In this document: positions 27,596 to 36,224 of the stretch, in pieces
How positions within the stretch are numbered: position 1 is the stretch's first letter
Layout of the letters: each line of letters starts with the position of its first letter
DNA from: Actinacidiphila acidipaludis
Lineage (GTDB): Bacteria; Actinomycetota; Actinomycetes; Streptomycetales; Streptomycetaceae
Length of the DNA stretch: 64,000 bases
Assembly: GCF_019890725.1 (NCBI RefSeq)
Contig: NZ_JAINZZ010000002.1
Span: forward strand, 124,001 to 188,000
Direction of reading: 5' to 3'
The notes under the pieces: generated by a model
Seen by the model: only the letters and a program-made list of their open reading frames with translations
Database searches by the model: none
What the model was told of the DNA's origin: nothing
Position numbers and translations under genes: made by a program

Positions 27596-29297
27596 CCTCG
27601 CGGCGCCGCCGCAGCGGCACGGGCAGCCGGGGGACGCCGAGGAAGCCTTCGGCCCGCGCGCCCGCGAGCCCGATTCTGGGCAGTTCGCTGGATTTGCCGA
27701 ACAGCACATAGCGCGGCTCCCAGATCGGGCGGAACTTGGCGTTGGCGCGGTACAGCGACTCGATCTGCCACCACCGCGAGAAGAACGTCAGCAGCGAGTG
27801 CCACAACCGCAGCACGGGGCCCGCCCCCAGCCGCGAACCCCGCTCGAACACCGAGCGGAACATCGCGAAGTTCAGCGAGACCTGACGCACCGACACCTCG
27901 TCCGCCCGCTGGATCAGCTCGATCACCATGTACTCGATCAGACCGTTGTCGGCGCTGCGGTCACGCCGCATCAGGTCGAGCGACAGACCGTGCGGCCCCC
28001 ACGGAACGAAGCTCAGCAGCGCCCGCGGACGCCCGCCGTCGTCCTGGCACTCGACCATCACGCACTCGCCGTCCGCCGGGTCGCCCAGCCGCCCCAGGGC
28101 CATCGAGAAGCCGCGCTCGGTGCCGCCGTCGCGCCAGTGGTCGGCGCGCTCCACCAGGGCGTCCATCTCCTCCTGCGGGATGTCGACGTGCCGCCGGATG
28201 CGGACGGTGCAGCCGGACCGCTTGACCCGGTTGTACGCCTGCCGGACCGTCCGCATCGCGCGGCCGTCCAGCGTGAAGTCGGTGACCTCGACGATGGCCT
28301 CGTCGCCGAGTTCGAGTGCGTCCAGGCCGTGCCGCGAGTACACCGTGCCGGCCTCCTCGCTGGCGCCCATCACGGCCGGCACCCACGCGTGCTGCTTCGC
28401 CTCGGCGAGCCATGCCTCGATGGCCCCCGGCCACGCCTCCGGATCGCCGATCGGGTCCCCGGAGGCCAGACTGACGCCGCCGAGCACGCGGTAGGCGATC
28501 GCCGACTTGCCGCTCGGCGACCAGATCACGCTCTTGTCGCGGCGCAGCGCGAAGTAGCCGAGCGAGTCGCGGTCGCCGTACTTCTCCAGCAGCGCGCGCA
28601 GCCGCTCCTCGTCCTGCGCGCAGAGCAGTTCGCGGCCGCGCGGCGAGCGGAACGCGACGAACAGCACGAGCAGGAAGAGCAGGGCGCTCATGATGTTGAT
28701 GACGACGTCGACCCAGTGCGGCGCCTCGATCGCGGCGAACGCGGCGTCGCTGGGCACCAGGGAGACCAGCCGCACCAGGGCGTAGCCGAAGACGTCGCCG
28801 AACGTCGCGCCGTTCGCCGAGTTCGTCGCGGCGACCAGCCCGGTGCCGATGAGGCCGGCCAGCACCAGGCCGACCACCGCCACCAGTGCGGCCTGCCAGG
28901 GGTTCGCCCGGTCGCCCTTGGCGCGGAATTCGGGCCGGCCCAGCAGCAGCGCGCCCAGGAAGGAGGCGGTCAGCGCCAGCGACACCCAGTTCTGCGGGTG
29001 CCGGTGGATCTGCGGCCACACCATGCTGATCGCCAGCGCGGCGAAGAACAGCCCGCACAGCACGAGGTTGAGGATCCACGCGGCGCGTTTGTGCCGGCGC
29101 ATCGTGACGGAGAGGAAGAGGGCGAACGCGGCCGAGGTGAAGCCGGCGGTGAGCAGATAGGGGGTGAAATAGTCCTGGGCGTTGTGCCGGCGGATGTCGG
29201 CGCCGAAGCTCACCCAGACCGCGCCCAGCAGGTTCACTGCGGTGACGATGCGGAGGTACCACACCGTGTAGGCGGCGGCGCGCCGGGCGGTTCCCAT
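27588..29297 (-). CDS. MprF/LysX-type membrane protein with DUF2156 (aminoacyl-phosphatidylglycerol synthase-like) domain
   Basis: 569 residues. About six or seven N-terminal membrane helices (to residue ~220) are followed by a cytosolic DUF2156 domain made of paired GNAT folds (about 225-540). This domain in MprF transfers lysine or alanine from charged tRNA to phosphatidylglycerol. Segments such as GYFALRRDKSVIWSPSGKSA and SYNRV-type QAYNRVKRSGC fit the family. Unlike mycobacterial LysX, no lysyl-tRNA synthetase domain is fused. The expected role is altering membrane surface charge (inference). It is coupled by overlap to the rhomboid-like gene. ATG start at 29297. Confidence 0.85.
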   Translation of the reverse strand: MGTARRAAAYTVWYLRIVTAVNLLGAVWVSFGADIRRHNAQDYFTPYLLTAGFTSAAFALFLSVTMRRHKRAAWILNLVLCGLFFAALAISMVWPQIHRHPQNWVSLALTASFLGALLLGRPEFRAKGDRANPWQAALVAVVGLVLAGLIGTGLVAATNSANGATFGDVFGYALVRLVSLVPSDAAFAAIEAPHWVDVVINIMSALLFLLVLFVAFRSPRGRELLCAQDEERLRALLEKYGDRDSLGYFALRRDKSVIWSPSGKSAIAYRVLGGVSLASGDPIGDPEAWPGAIEAWLAEAKQHAWVPAVMGASEEAGTVYSRHGLDALELGDEAIVEVTDFTLDGRAMRTVRQAYNRVKRSGCTVRIRRHVDIPQEEMDALVERADHWRDGGTERGFSMALGRLGDPADGECVMVECQDDGGRPRALLSFVPWGPHGLSLDLMRRDRSADNGLIEYMVIELIQRADEVSVRQVSLNFAMFRSVFERGSRLGAGPVLRLWHSLLTFFSRWWQIESLYRANAKFRPIWEPRYVLFGKSSELPRIGLAGARAEGFLGVPRLPVPLRRRREGA

Positions 29298-29366
29298 CTG
29301 GGAAGTTTATGACTCCTCGTCCCGATCGCGCGGAACGGCCGCCCGGGCCTGCGGGGATTCCCGCGA

Positions 29367-29398
29367 CCGGCCGCCCGGGCGTGCGGGCGGGCGGCCGG
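29367..29398 (-). terminator. Hairpin terminator downstream of cobT
   Basis: 11-bp perfect stem (29367-29377 with 29388-29398) and a 10-base loop, between the cobT stop and the DUF2156 gene. Confidence 0.65.
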
Positions 29399-29452
29399 CG
29401 GGAGAGAATGCGCGGCCCGGGGCCGGAGGTCCCGGGCGGGAGGGCGCGATCG

Positions 29453-30490
29453 TCAGGCGGGGAGCTCGGCCGAGAGCAGGGCCGCGGCCTGCAGCAGGGG
29501 CAGCGCCAGCAGCGCGCCGGTCCCGCCGCCCGAGTGCACGGCGTGGTCCAGCAGCGGGCTCAGCGAGATCCGGTCCAGGGCCTTGGCCTGTCCCGCCTCA
29601 CCGCTGGCGTGCCCGGCCAGCCACCAGTCCGGCGCGCGGAACGCGATCCGCTGCGCCACCAGGGCACAGGCCGCGCTCACCACGCCGTCCAGCACGACGG
29701 GCATCTTGCGCACCGCCGACTGCAGCAGGAAGCCGGTGATCGCGGCGAAGTCGGCGCCGCCGACCGCGGCCAGCAGGGCGATCTGGTCGCCCAGCACCGG
29801 GCGGGCCCGGCGCAGGCCGTCACGGATCGCCGCGCACTTGCGCATCCAGGCCAGGTCGTCGATGCCGGAGCCGCGGCCCGTCACCACCGAGGCGTCGGTG
29901 CCGCACAGGGCGGCGATCAGGACGCCGGCCACCGTGGTGCCGCCGACGCTCAGGTCGCCGAGCAGGACGAGGTCCGTGCCGGAGTCGGCCTCCTCGTCGG
30001 CGAGGGCCATGCCGGCGCGGAACGCCTGCTCGGCCTCGTCGCGGGTCAGCGCGTCCTCGACGTCGAGCCGGCCGGAGCCGCGGCGCACCCGGTGGGCCGT
30101 CACATCGGCGGGCAGTCCGGCCGGATCGCAGTCCAGGGCCATGTCGACGAGGCGCACCTGCGCGCCGAGTTGGCGGGCCACGATGCTGACGGGGGCGGTG
30201 CCGTCGAGCACGGCCCCGGCCAGGGTGGACGCGGTGCCCGCGGGGCGTGCCGACACGTCCAGCGCGGCGACGCCGTGGTCACCGGCGAAGACCAGTACGC
30301 GGGGGCGCGTCAGGGGCCGGGCCGGGACCTCGCCCTGCACGGCGGACAGCCAGTCGGCCAGTTCGGCCGGCTTGCCGAGCCCGTCCGCGGGCTTCACCAG
30401 TTCCCGCCAGCGATCCTGCGAGTCCCGGCGCAGGCCTGCGTCGGGGCGCTCCACGAGGGAGCCGAAGTCGTCCAAGTCGATGCCGCTCAC
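29453..30490 (-). CDS. cobT: Nicotinate-nucleotide-dimethylbenzimidazole phosphoribosyltransferase (CobT family)
   Basis: Activates the B12 lower-ligand base with nicotinate mononucleotide. 345 residues, the usual length. Family segments: FAGDHGVAALDVSARP, LGDLSVGGTT, RGSGIDD. Near the C-terminus the family motif G-E-G-(S/T)-G-A, whose Glu (Glu317 in the Salmonella enzyme) is the catalytic base, reads GGGTGA here (residues about 321-326), so the Glu is replaced by Gly. Either the active site differs or a neighbouring residue substitutes. ATG 30490. cobU lies 165 bases upstream in the same direction. Confidence 0.92.
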   Translation of the reverse strand: MSGIDLDDFGSLVERPDAGLRRDSQDRWRELVKPADGLGKPAELADWLSAVQGEVPARPLTRPRVLVFAGDHGVAALDVSARPAGTASTLAGAVLDGTAPVSIVARQLGAQVRLVDMALDCDPAGLPADVTAHRVRRGSGRLDVEDALTRDEAEQAFRAGMALADEEADSGTDLVLLGDLSVGGTTVAGVLIAALCGTDASVVTGRGSGIDDLAWMRKCAAIRDGLRRARPVLGDQIALLAAVGGADFAAITGFLLQSAVRKMPVVLDGVVSAACALVAQRIAFRAPDWWLAGHASGEAGQAKALDRISLSPLLDHAVHSGGGTGALLALPLLQAAALLSAELPA

Positions 30491-30655
30491 TTGCCGAACA
30501 GTACCGTGACGACTCCTCTGCGGTACCTCCCCCTCTTCCTCGGGCCGTCCCGGCCCCGGCGCCGCCCCGCGGTGCGCTGCCCCGCCCCTCCCCTCTCACG
30601 CGCAAACCGTCTTCCACGCGCACACCGTCGTACGGGGGCCGGAGGGGGCGCCGGG

Positions 30656-31858
30656 TCAGCGCAGGAGGGAGGGGAGGCCTGCCGTGAGGAGGAGGACGTG
30701 TTCGGACTCCGCGGCGATCGCCGTGTTGAGGCGGCCCAGCTCGTCGCGGAACCGGCGTCCCGACGCGTGCGCGGGCACCACCCCGGAGCCGACCTCGTTG
30801 GAGACGGCCACCACCGTCCGCCGCGTCGCCCGCCACGCCGTGGCCAACTCCTCGGTGCGGGCGCGCACCTGACGGTACGCCCCGTCGTGCCACGCCTCGT
30901 CGTCCCAGGCGTCCGCCGCGTCCATGACGTGGGTGAGCCACAGCCCGAGGCAGTCGATGAGCAGGGGCGGCCCGCCGGGAACCTCCAGCAGCGGCACCAG
31001 GTCCCGCGTCTCCTCGGTACGCCAGCCGGCCGGCCGCCGTTCGCGGTGGTCGGCGACCCGCCGCGCCCAGTCGGGGTCGTCCTCGCGGGACCCGCCGGTG
31101 GCGACGTAGACCACGTCGGGGAACGCGGCCAGCCGCCGTTCCGCCTCGGCCGACTTGCCCGAGCGGGCACCTCCCAGCACCAGCGTCCGGCGCGGCACGT
31201 CCGGCACGCTCTGGTAGTCCCCGGCGACCAGGGTCGTCCCGTCGGGGACGGCCCGCGCGCCGAGCGCGGCCAACCGCCGTCCGAGCTCCGGCTGCGGCGG
31301 CGCGCTGTGCCCGATGTGCACGGCGACGACATCCGTGGTCGGGGTGACCGCCCCCGCCGCCCGCAGCCGTGCCAGTGCGTCCGGCCGGCCGACGACGTCG
31401 AGCAGCACCAGGTCGTACGCCTCGCCGCCGTTCTCGGCGAGGCCGGCCGGCGCGCAGCCCGGCGGCAGGTACAGGGCGCGCAGGCCGTCCGGGGACTCGA
31501 TGGCGTACCCCGTGCCCGGCGCGTCCACGGCCACCGCCTCGACCCGGTGACCGGTGATCAGCGGCAGCCGCTGCCCGTCCGGCACCCGGGCCGGCGCCGG
31601 GAGTCCCGGCGGGATCTCCACCGCCGGGCCGTCGTGCGGGTGGGAGAGCAGCACCAGGCGCAGGGCGCCCAGGCTCTGCCCGGCCCGGGCCGCGGCGAGC
31701 GCCACACCGGGCGTGAGGTCGATCAGCACCACCCCGTCGACCAGGACGGCGGTCGCCGCGCGGGCGCCGGCACCGACGGCGAGCGCGCAGGCCGCGCACG
31801 GGCAGTCGGGCAGCGGCAGGCCCTCGGGGCCGCCGGTGCCGAGCAGAGTGAGTTCCAC
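30656..31858 (-). CDS. cobU: Metallo-beta-lactamase-like domain fused to CobU (cobinamide kinase/guanylyltransferase)
   Basis: 400 residues. The C-terminal half (about 222-400) is CobU, which phosphorylates adenosylcobinamide and adds GMP: P-loop LVLGGARSGKS, then SNEVGSGVVP and FRDELGRLN. The N-terminal half (about 1-210) resembles a PhnP/metallo-beta-lactamase fold (LTLLGTGGPEGLPLPDCPC). Its metal motif HxHxDH is reduced to SHPHDG, so hydrolysis is doubtful; it could be a binding or structural module. GTG 31858 has GAGAGGA upstream. Confidence 0.9.
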   Translation of the reverse strand: MELTLLGTGGPEGLPLPDCPCAACALAVGAGARAATAVLVDGVVLIDLTPGVALAAARAGQSLGALRLVLLSHPHDGPAVEIPPGLPAPARVPDGQRLPLITGHRVEAVAVDAPGTGYAIESPDGLRALYLPPGCAPAGLAENGGEAYDLVLLDVVGRPDALARLRAAGAVTPTTDVVAVHIGHSAPPQPELGRRLAALGARAVPDGTTLVAGDYQSVPDVPRRTLVLGGARSGKSAEAERRLAAFPDVVYVATGGSREDDPDWARRVADHRERRPAGWRTEETRDLVPLLEVPGGPPLLIDCLGLWLTHVMDAADAWDDEAWHDGAYRQVRARTEELATAWRATRRTVVAVSNEVGSGVVPAHASGRRFRDELGRLNTAIAAESEHVLLLTAGLPSLLR

Positions 31859-32002
31859 GGAAGTGATCCTCTCGCGTCCCGCCCGCGCGGGCGCGTCCGG
31901 CCCGCCATGCGGAGACGACCGTCACGCGTCCGGACACGGCAGATACGCTGCGAGAGCAGCACGGAAGATCCGGTACGACCTCAATGGACCGAGGAGAAAC
32001 AC

Positions 32003-32344
32003 ATGGCGTGGACGTGGCGGTTCGAGAAGGCCGACGGCACCGAGGTGCCGCCCGCGGTGGAGCCCGAGGAGTTCACCACCCAGGGGGACGCCGAGTCGTG
32101 GATCGGGGAGGTCTGGAAGGAGCTGCTGGAAGGGGGCGCCGACCAGGCCGTGCTGTTCGAGGACGAGAAGCGCATCTACGGTCCGATGAGCCTGCACGCC
32201 GAGAGCGACGGCGGCGAGGGCGGCGAGGGCGGCGGCGGTGGGGGCGGCATCGACGGAGTCGAGCCCGGGATCGGCAGCGAAGTCGCGGAGGCGGTCGCCC
32301 CGCCCGAGGCGTCGGGCGCGACCCAGGCCCCCGACGGCATCTGA
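32003..32344 (+). CDS. Conserved hypothetical acidic protein
   Basis: 113 residues. The N-terminal half (MAWTWRFEKADGTEVPP... to about residue 70) is folded-looking, with WIGEVWKELLEGGADQAVLF; the C-terminal half is Gly/Glu/Ala-rich and probably disordered. GAGGAG 7 bases before the ATG at 32003 gives firm translation support. Function is unknown. It diverges from cobU and converges with the HtrA-like gene. Confidence 0.8.
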   Translation: MAWTWRFEKADGTEVPPAVEPEEFTTQGDAESWIGEVWKELLEGGADQAVLFEDEKRIYGPMSLHAESDGGEGGEGGGGGGGIDGVEPGIGSEVAEAVAPPEASGATQAPDGI

Positions 32345-32396
32345 GGGAGCGCCGGCGAAGGCGTCCGGCGATCGGCTGACGGACGCTGACGGACGA

Positions 32397-32429
32397 GGAC
32401 CGGGCCGGCCGCGCTGGGTGGCCCGGTCC
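32397..32429. terminator. Hairpin between converging genes
   Basis: 10-bp perfect stem (32397-32406 with 32420-32429) and a 13-base loop in the gap between the hypothetical gene and the HtrA-like gene. Confidence 0.6.
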
Positions 32430-32482
32430 GTCGACGGGAGCCGGCCGCCGGAACCGCGGCCTGTGGCGGCCGCGGGAGCCGG

Positions 32483-33616
32483 TCAGAGCGAGCCGAGGGT
32501 GACCTGAACCGTCTTCTGCTGCCCGTTCCGCTCGTAGGTGACGGGCACCTGCTGACCGGGCCGGTAGGCCGCCAGCGCCTCCGTCAGGGACTGCACCGTG
32601 GTGATCGGGCTGCTGCCCACCTTGGTGATCACGTCGCCCGCCTGCAGGCCGGCCTTGGCCGCCGCACCGCCGTTGCTGACGGAGACGATCGCGACGCCCG
32701 CGGGCTGGAAGTCCTGGCCGACGACGCCCCGCACGGTCACGCCGAGGCCGGCCCGGCCGGAGTTGGTGACCTTGCCGTTCTGCACGATCTGCCCGGCGAT
32801 CCGCTGGACGGTGGAGGCGGGGATGGCGAAGCCGATGCCGGGCGCGGCACCGCTGCCGAGCTGGGGGTCGGTGGCGGCCAGGGTGGGGATGCCGATGACC
32901 TGGTCGTTCAGGTTGACCAGCGCGCCCCCGCTGTTGCCCGGGTTGATGGCGGCCGAGGTCTGCACCATGTCGGAGATGGTCGCGCCGGTGCCGCCGCCGG
33001 ACTCGCCCTCGGTGACCGTGCGGCCGGTGGCGGAGACGATGCCCTGCGTCACACTGCTGGACAGGCCCAGCGGGTTGCCCATGGCCAGCACGATCTGGCC
33101 GACCGCGACCTTCCCGGAGTCGCCGAACGTGGCCGGCTTGAGACCGCCGGGCACCGAGTCGAGCTTGATGACCGCGAGATCGCTGGGCGGGTAGGACGCC
33201 ACCAGCTTCGCACCGAGCGGCTGGCCGCCGGTGGCCAGCGACACCTCGAACGTCTTGGAGTTGCCGACGACGTGGGCGTTGGTCACGATGTCGCCCTTGT
33301 CGTCGTACACCACGCCCGAGCCCAGTCCCTGGTCGGTGCTGATCGAGACGACCGAGGGCAGCACCTTCTTCACCGCGTTCTGGTACGCGGTCTGCAGATC
33401 GTCGGCGCCCGAGGTCGACTGGTCCAGGCCCTGCACCGCGCCGGGGGTCTGCGCCGCGGCGTGGCCGCCGGAACCGGACGAGCAGCCGGTGGCCAGCAGG
33501 GCCGTGGCGGTCAGACCGGCCGCGACGAGGGGGAGCACCGGTCGGGGACGTCCCCGGCGGGTCCGGGCACGGTGGTCACGGGTGGTACGGACACGGGCAC
33601 GGTGCGATCCACTCAT
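32483..33616 (-). CDS. S1C (HtrA/DegP-like) serine protease with PDZ domain, predicted lipoprotein
   Basis: 377 residues. A basic Arg-rich N-terminus, a hydrophobic stretch and the lipobox LLATGC (Cys45) predict a lipoprotein outside the membrane. The trypsin-like domain has the triad in TNAHVV (His), PSDLAVIK (Asp) and NPGNSGGAL (Ser). A PDZ domain follows (about 285-377; GLGVTVRG... AGLQAGDVITKVG). Such proteases degrade misfolded envelope proteins, which fits the nearby pspA and two-component genes. ATG 33616. The methyltransferase gene lies 142 bases upstream in the same direction. Confidence 0.94.
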   Translation of the reverse strand: MSGSHRARVRTTRDHRARTRRGRPRPVLPLVAAGLTATALLATGCSSGSGGHAAAQTPGAVQGLDQSTSGADDLQTAYQNAVKKVLPSVVSISTDQGLGSGVVYDDKGDIVTNAHVVGNSKTFEVSLATGGQPLGAKLVASYPPSDLAVIKLDSVPGGLKPATFGDSGKVAVGQIVLAMGNPLGLSSSVTQGIVSATGRTVTEGESGGGTGATISDMVQTSAAINPGNSGGALVNLNDQVIGIPTLAATDPQLGSGAAPGIGFAIPASTVQRIAGQIVQNGKVTNSGRAGLGVTVRGVVGQDFQPAGVAIVSVSNGGAAAKAGLQAGDVITKVGSSPITTVQSLTEALAAYRPGQQVPVTYERNGQQKTVQVTLGSL

Positions 33617-33758
33617 GCCGGAATTGTCGCGTTTCTCCGGTCGCCGGGCCTGGCCCGCGCACCCAATCGGGTCCCGTCGCGACGGCGGTGGCAGGTCGTG
33701 CGGCCCGACGGCGGCAGAGCCCGCGGGGGGACTTCCCCGGGTTCGGACACCGCGTGGG

Positions 33759-34583
33759 CTAGGACTTCACCGCGCACAGGTGCAGCAGCGCCGCCACTCC
33801 GCGGTAGGGGTCGGTGCGGCCAGCCCGCTCCTCGGCCTCCAGCAGGGCGCGCAGCTCGTGCGGGTCCTGCGGGGCCCGCGCGCTGTCGGCCGCGGCGTCG
33901 GTGAAGACCCGCACGCCGTACCAGGACCGCAGCGGCACCCCGATCCCGGCGAGCATCGCGGCCAGCGGCTCGCGCCGGTCGGCGCGGGTGGCCAGTCCCA
34001 GCCGGTTGACGTAGGCGTCGGAGCCGAACGCGGCCACCGCCCGGTCCCAGTCGCAGAGCAGACCCGGCCGCATGGCCAGGGCGTCACCGTTGCGGACCAG
34101 CAGGGAGAGCAGACCGCCGGGGGCCAGGACCCGGGCGAGGGCGGCCAGCATCGGCTCCGGGTCCGGCAGGTACATCAGCACGCCGTGGCAGAGCACCACG
34201 TCGAAACAGGCCGGCCCGAAGTGCCGGCCGGTCTCCCGGCCGTCGCCCTGGAGCACGGCGAACCGCTCGCGCACCTCGGCGGGCTCGGCGGCGACCGCGG
34301 CCCGCAGCGCGCCGAGCATCGCCGGGTCGGACTCCAGCCCGGTCACCTGGTGGCCGGCCCGGGCCAGGCGCAGCGCCTGGGTGCCCTGGCCGGGGCCTAT
34401 GTCCAGCACGCGCAGGAACCGCGGCGGCTCGCCGGAGCCCTGCCGCTCGGCGAGCTGCTCGTCGAGCTGGCGGGCGACCAGCTCCTGACGGACGGTGTTC
34501 CGCAGCCCGCCCAGCCGGGCGAGCCAGCCCTGCGCCCCGCCGGAGAACCCGGCGGACCCAGGACCGGCGAAGCCGGCGGTCAG
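33759..34583 (-). CDS. Class I SAM-dependent methyltransferase
   Basis: About 274 residues. Rossmann-like SAM-binding motif LDIGPGQGTQALRLARAG, acidic residue after strand 2 (VTGLESDP), and FDVVLCHGVLMYLPDPEPML with LAPGGLLSLLVRN downstream. The substrate is unknown. Start problem: there is no ATG or GTG in frame between the end of the DUF3043 gene and the SAM motif. The next upstream start lies deep inside DUF3043 (34769). A CTG at 34583 overlaps the DUF3043 stop as CTGA, imitating the common ATGA coupling, and is used here with low certainty. Confidence 0.82.
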   Translation of the reverse strand: MTAGFAGPGSAGFSGGAQGWLARLGGLRNTVRQELVARQLDEQLAERQGSGEPPRFLRVLDIGPGQGTQALRLARAGHQVTGLESDPAMLGALRAAVAAEPAEVRERFAVLQGDGRETGRHFGPACFDVVLCHGVLMYLPDPEPMLAALARVLAPGGLLSLLVRNGDALAMRPGLLCDWDRAVAAFGSDAYVNRLGLATRADRREPLAAMLAGIGVPLRSWYGVRVFTDAAADSARAPQDPHELRALLEAEERAGRTDPYRGVAALLHLCAVKS

Positions 34584-35167
34584 AGCTTGGTGCCGCGCGC
34601 GACCTGCGGCTTGGGCAGGCGCAGCCGGCGCATCTGCAGGGTGCGCATCAGCCCGTAGGCGACGGCGCCCTTCGTGTTCTGCTCGGGGAAGCGCTTGCGC
34701 AGCTGGTTGCGCAGCGCGAAGCCGGTGACGAACGAGTCGGCGACGATGGCGACGATCACGATCAGCCACAGCAGCAGCGAGATGGTCTGCAGCGACCCGA
34801 CCCGGACGATGCTCAGCACCAGGATGAGGACCGCGATGGGCAGGAAGAACTCGGCGATGCGGAACCGGGAGTCCACGTAGTCGCGGGTGAACCTGCGCAC
34901 CGGGCCCTTGTCGCGGACGGGCAGGTAGCGCTCGTCACCACTGGCCAGCGCCTCGCGCTGCTTGGCCATGTCGACACGGCGGGCGTCACGGGCCTGGCGG
35001 GCAGCGCCCTTGCGGTCCGTGGGGGTGGTCACCGCCCTGCGGCGCTGGCCCTGGGCCTCGCTGCGCTTGGGAGTGGGGCGACCCTTGGGAGCCTGCGGGT
35101 CGCGGGCCTGGTCGTCGAGCACCGCGGTGGTCGAGACCTGCTCATCTTGGGAACGACGTCGGAACAC
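34580..35167 (-). CDS. DUF3043 membrane protein
   Basis: 195 residues. A highly basic cytosolic N-terminus (Arg/Lys/Gln-rich, about 1-100) is followed by two membrane helices (about 112-133 and 138-158), then a short basic tail ending LRLPKPQVARGTKL. DUF3043 is an actinobacterial family of unknown function; its place between pspA and a methyltransferase is what I recall for Streptomyces. GTG 35167 is chosen; the longer in-frame reading runs into the pspA promoter region. It diverges from pspA. Confidence 0.85.
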   Translation of the reverse strand: MFRRRSQDEQVSTTAVLDDQARDPQAPKGRPTPKRSEAQGQRRRAVTTPTDRKGAARQARDARRVDMAKQREALASGDERYLPVRDKGPVRRFTRDYVDSRFRIAEFFLPIAVLILVLSIVRVGSLQTISLLLWLIVIVAIVADSFVTGFALRNQLRKRFPEQNTKGAVAYGLMRTLQMRRLRLPKPQVARGTKL

Positions 35168-35290
35168 GTCTTCCAGGTTACGTGAGTGTGCGCCGCGACC
35201 CCAGCCCCTCGCCTCGTCCCTGGGCCTGAGGTCACCGAACCGTGATCGTCCTTGCGGATGAGCGCATCCGCTCCGGAACAGTGCGGTAAT

Positions 35291-35317
35291 GGAACCATGG
35301 CCCGTACGCTTGGGTCT
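35291..35317 (+). promoter_or_regulatory. SigE-type ECF promoter of pspA
   Basis: GGAACC (35291-35296) and GTCT (35314-35317) separated by 17 bases, the pattern of Streptomyces envelope-stress sigma factor SigE promoters (GGAAC ... GTCT). The predicted transcript would start about 40 bases before pspA. Confidence 0.65.
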
Positions 35318-35363
35318 GTAAAAGGTGCTGGAGCAGTTGCCGAGAAGGGGGCGCGCGAGGCCC

Positions 35364-36155
35364 ATGAGCGGTGTCATGAAGCGGATGGGACTGATCTTCC
35401 GCGCGAAGGCCAACAAGGCCCTGGACAGGGCTGAGGACCCGCGCGAGACGCTCGACTACTCGTACCAGAAGCAGCTCGAGCTGCTGCAGAAGGTGCGCAG
35501 GGGCGTGGCGGACGTGGCGACGTCCCGCAAGCGGCTGGAGCTGCAGCTCACCGAACTGCAGAAGAAGTCCGCGACCTACGAGGACCAGGGGCGCAAGGCG
35601 CTGGCCCTCGGCCGGGAGGACCTGGCCCGTGAGGCGCTGTCGCGCCGGGCCGCGCTGCAGCAGCAGGTCCAGGACCTGGAGACGCAGCACACCCAGCTGC
35701 AGGGCGAGGAGGAGAAGCTCACGCTGGCCTCCCAGCGGCTGCAGGCCAAGGTGGACGCCTTCCGGACGAAGAAGGAGACCATCAAGGCCACCTACACCGC
35801 CGCCCAGGCCCAGACCCAGATCGGCGAGGCGTTCTCCGGCATCTCCGAGGAGATGGGCGACGTCGGCATGGCGATCCAGCGGGCGGAGGACAAGACCGAG
35901 CAGCTCCGGGCCCGGGCCGGCGCCCTGGACGAGCTGCTGGCCTCCGGCGCGCTCGACGACCCGAGCGGGCTGGCCAAGGACGACATCCAGGCCGAGCTGG
36001 ACCGCCTCTCCGGCGGCAGCGACGTCGAGCTTGAGCTCCAGCGGATGAAGGCCGAGCTGGCCGGCGGCAGCGCGCAGCAGGCCATCGAGGGTGGCCAGAA
36101 CGGCCAGAACACCCAGGCCCAGCCGCAGGACACGCCGAGGTTCGACAAGCAGTAA
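35364..36155 (+). CDS. pspA: Phage shock protein A (PspA/IM30)
   Basis: 263 residues, almost wholly coiled coil (about 25-220), with a Gln/Asn/Gly-rich tail. The N-terminal helix (MSGVMKRMGLIFRAKANKAL) is amphipathic and binds stressed membrane; FRAKANKALDRAEDP is diagnostic. PspA forms ESCRT-III-like assemblies that support damaged membranes. The ATG at 35364 is used; ATG 35376 (MKRMG) is an alternative. Followed 69 bases later by pspAA; a SigE-like promoter precedes it, so envelope-stress induction is expected. Confidence 0.94.
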   Translation: MSGVMKRMGLIFRAKANKALDRAEDPRETLDYSYQKQLELLQKVRRGVADVATSRKRLELQLTELQKKSATYEDQGRKALALGREDLAREALSRRAALQQQVQDLETQHTQLQGEEEKLTLASQRLQAKVDAFRTKKETIKATYTAAQAQTQIGEAFSGISEEMGDVGMAIQRAEDKTEQLRARAGALDELLASGALDDPSGLAKDDIQAELDRLSGGSDVELELQRMKAELAGGSAQQAIEGGQNGQNTQAQPQDTPRFDKQ

Positions 36156-36224
36156 GCCGCTCCGGCACGCCGGGACCGGCGTCGCCGGCGTGCCGCCGAC
36201 CACGGGTTTGACGAGGAGGCCGTC

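Noticed and set aside
30491-32002. Possible cobalamin riboswitch before cobU or cobT
   Set aside because: I searched the gaps upstream of cobT, cobU and cobS and saw no B12-box-like or matching stem-loop pattern.
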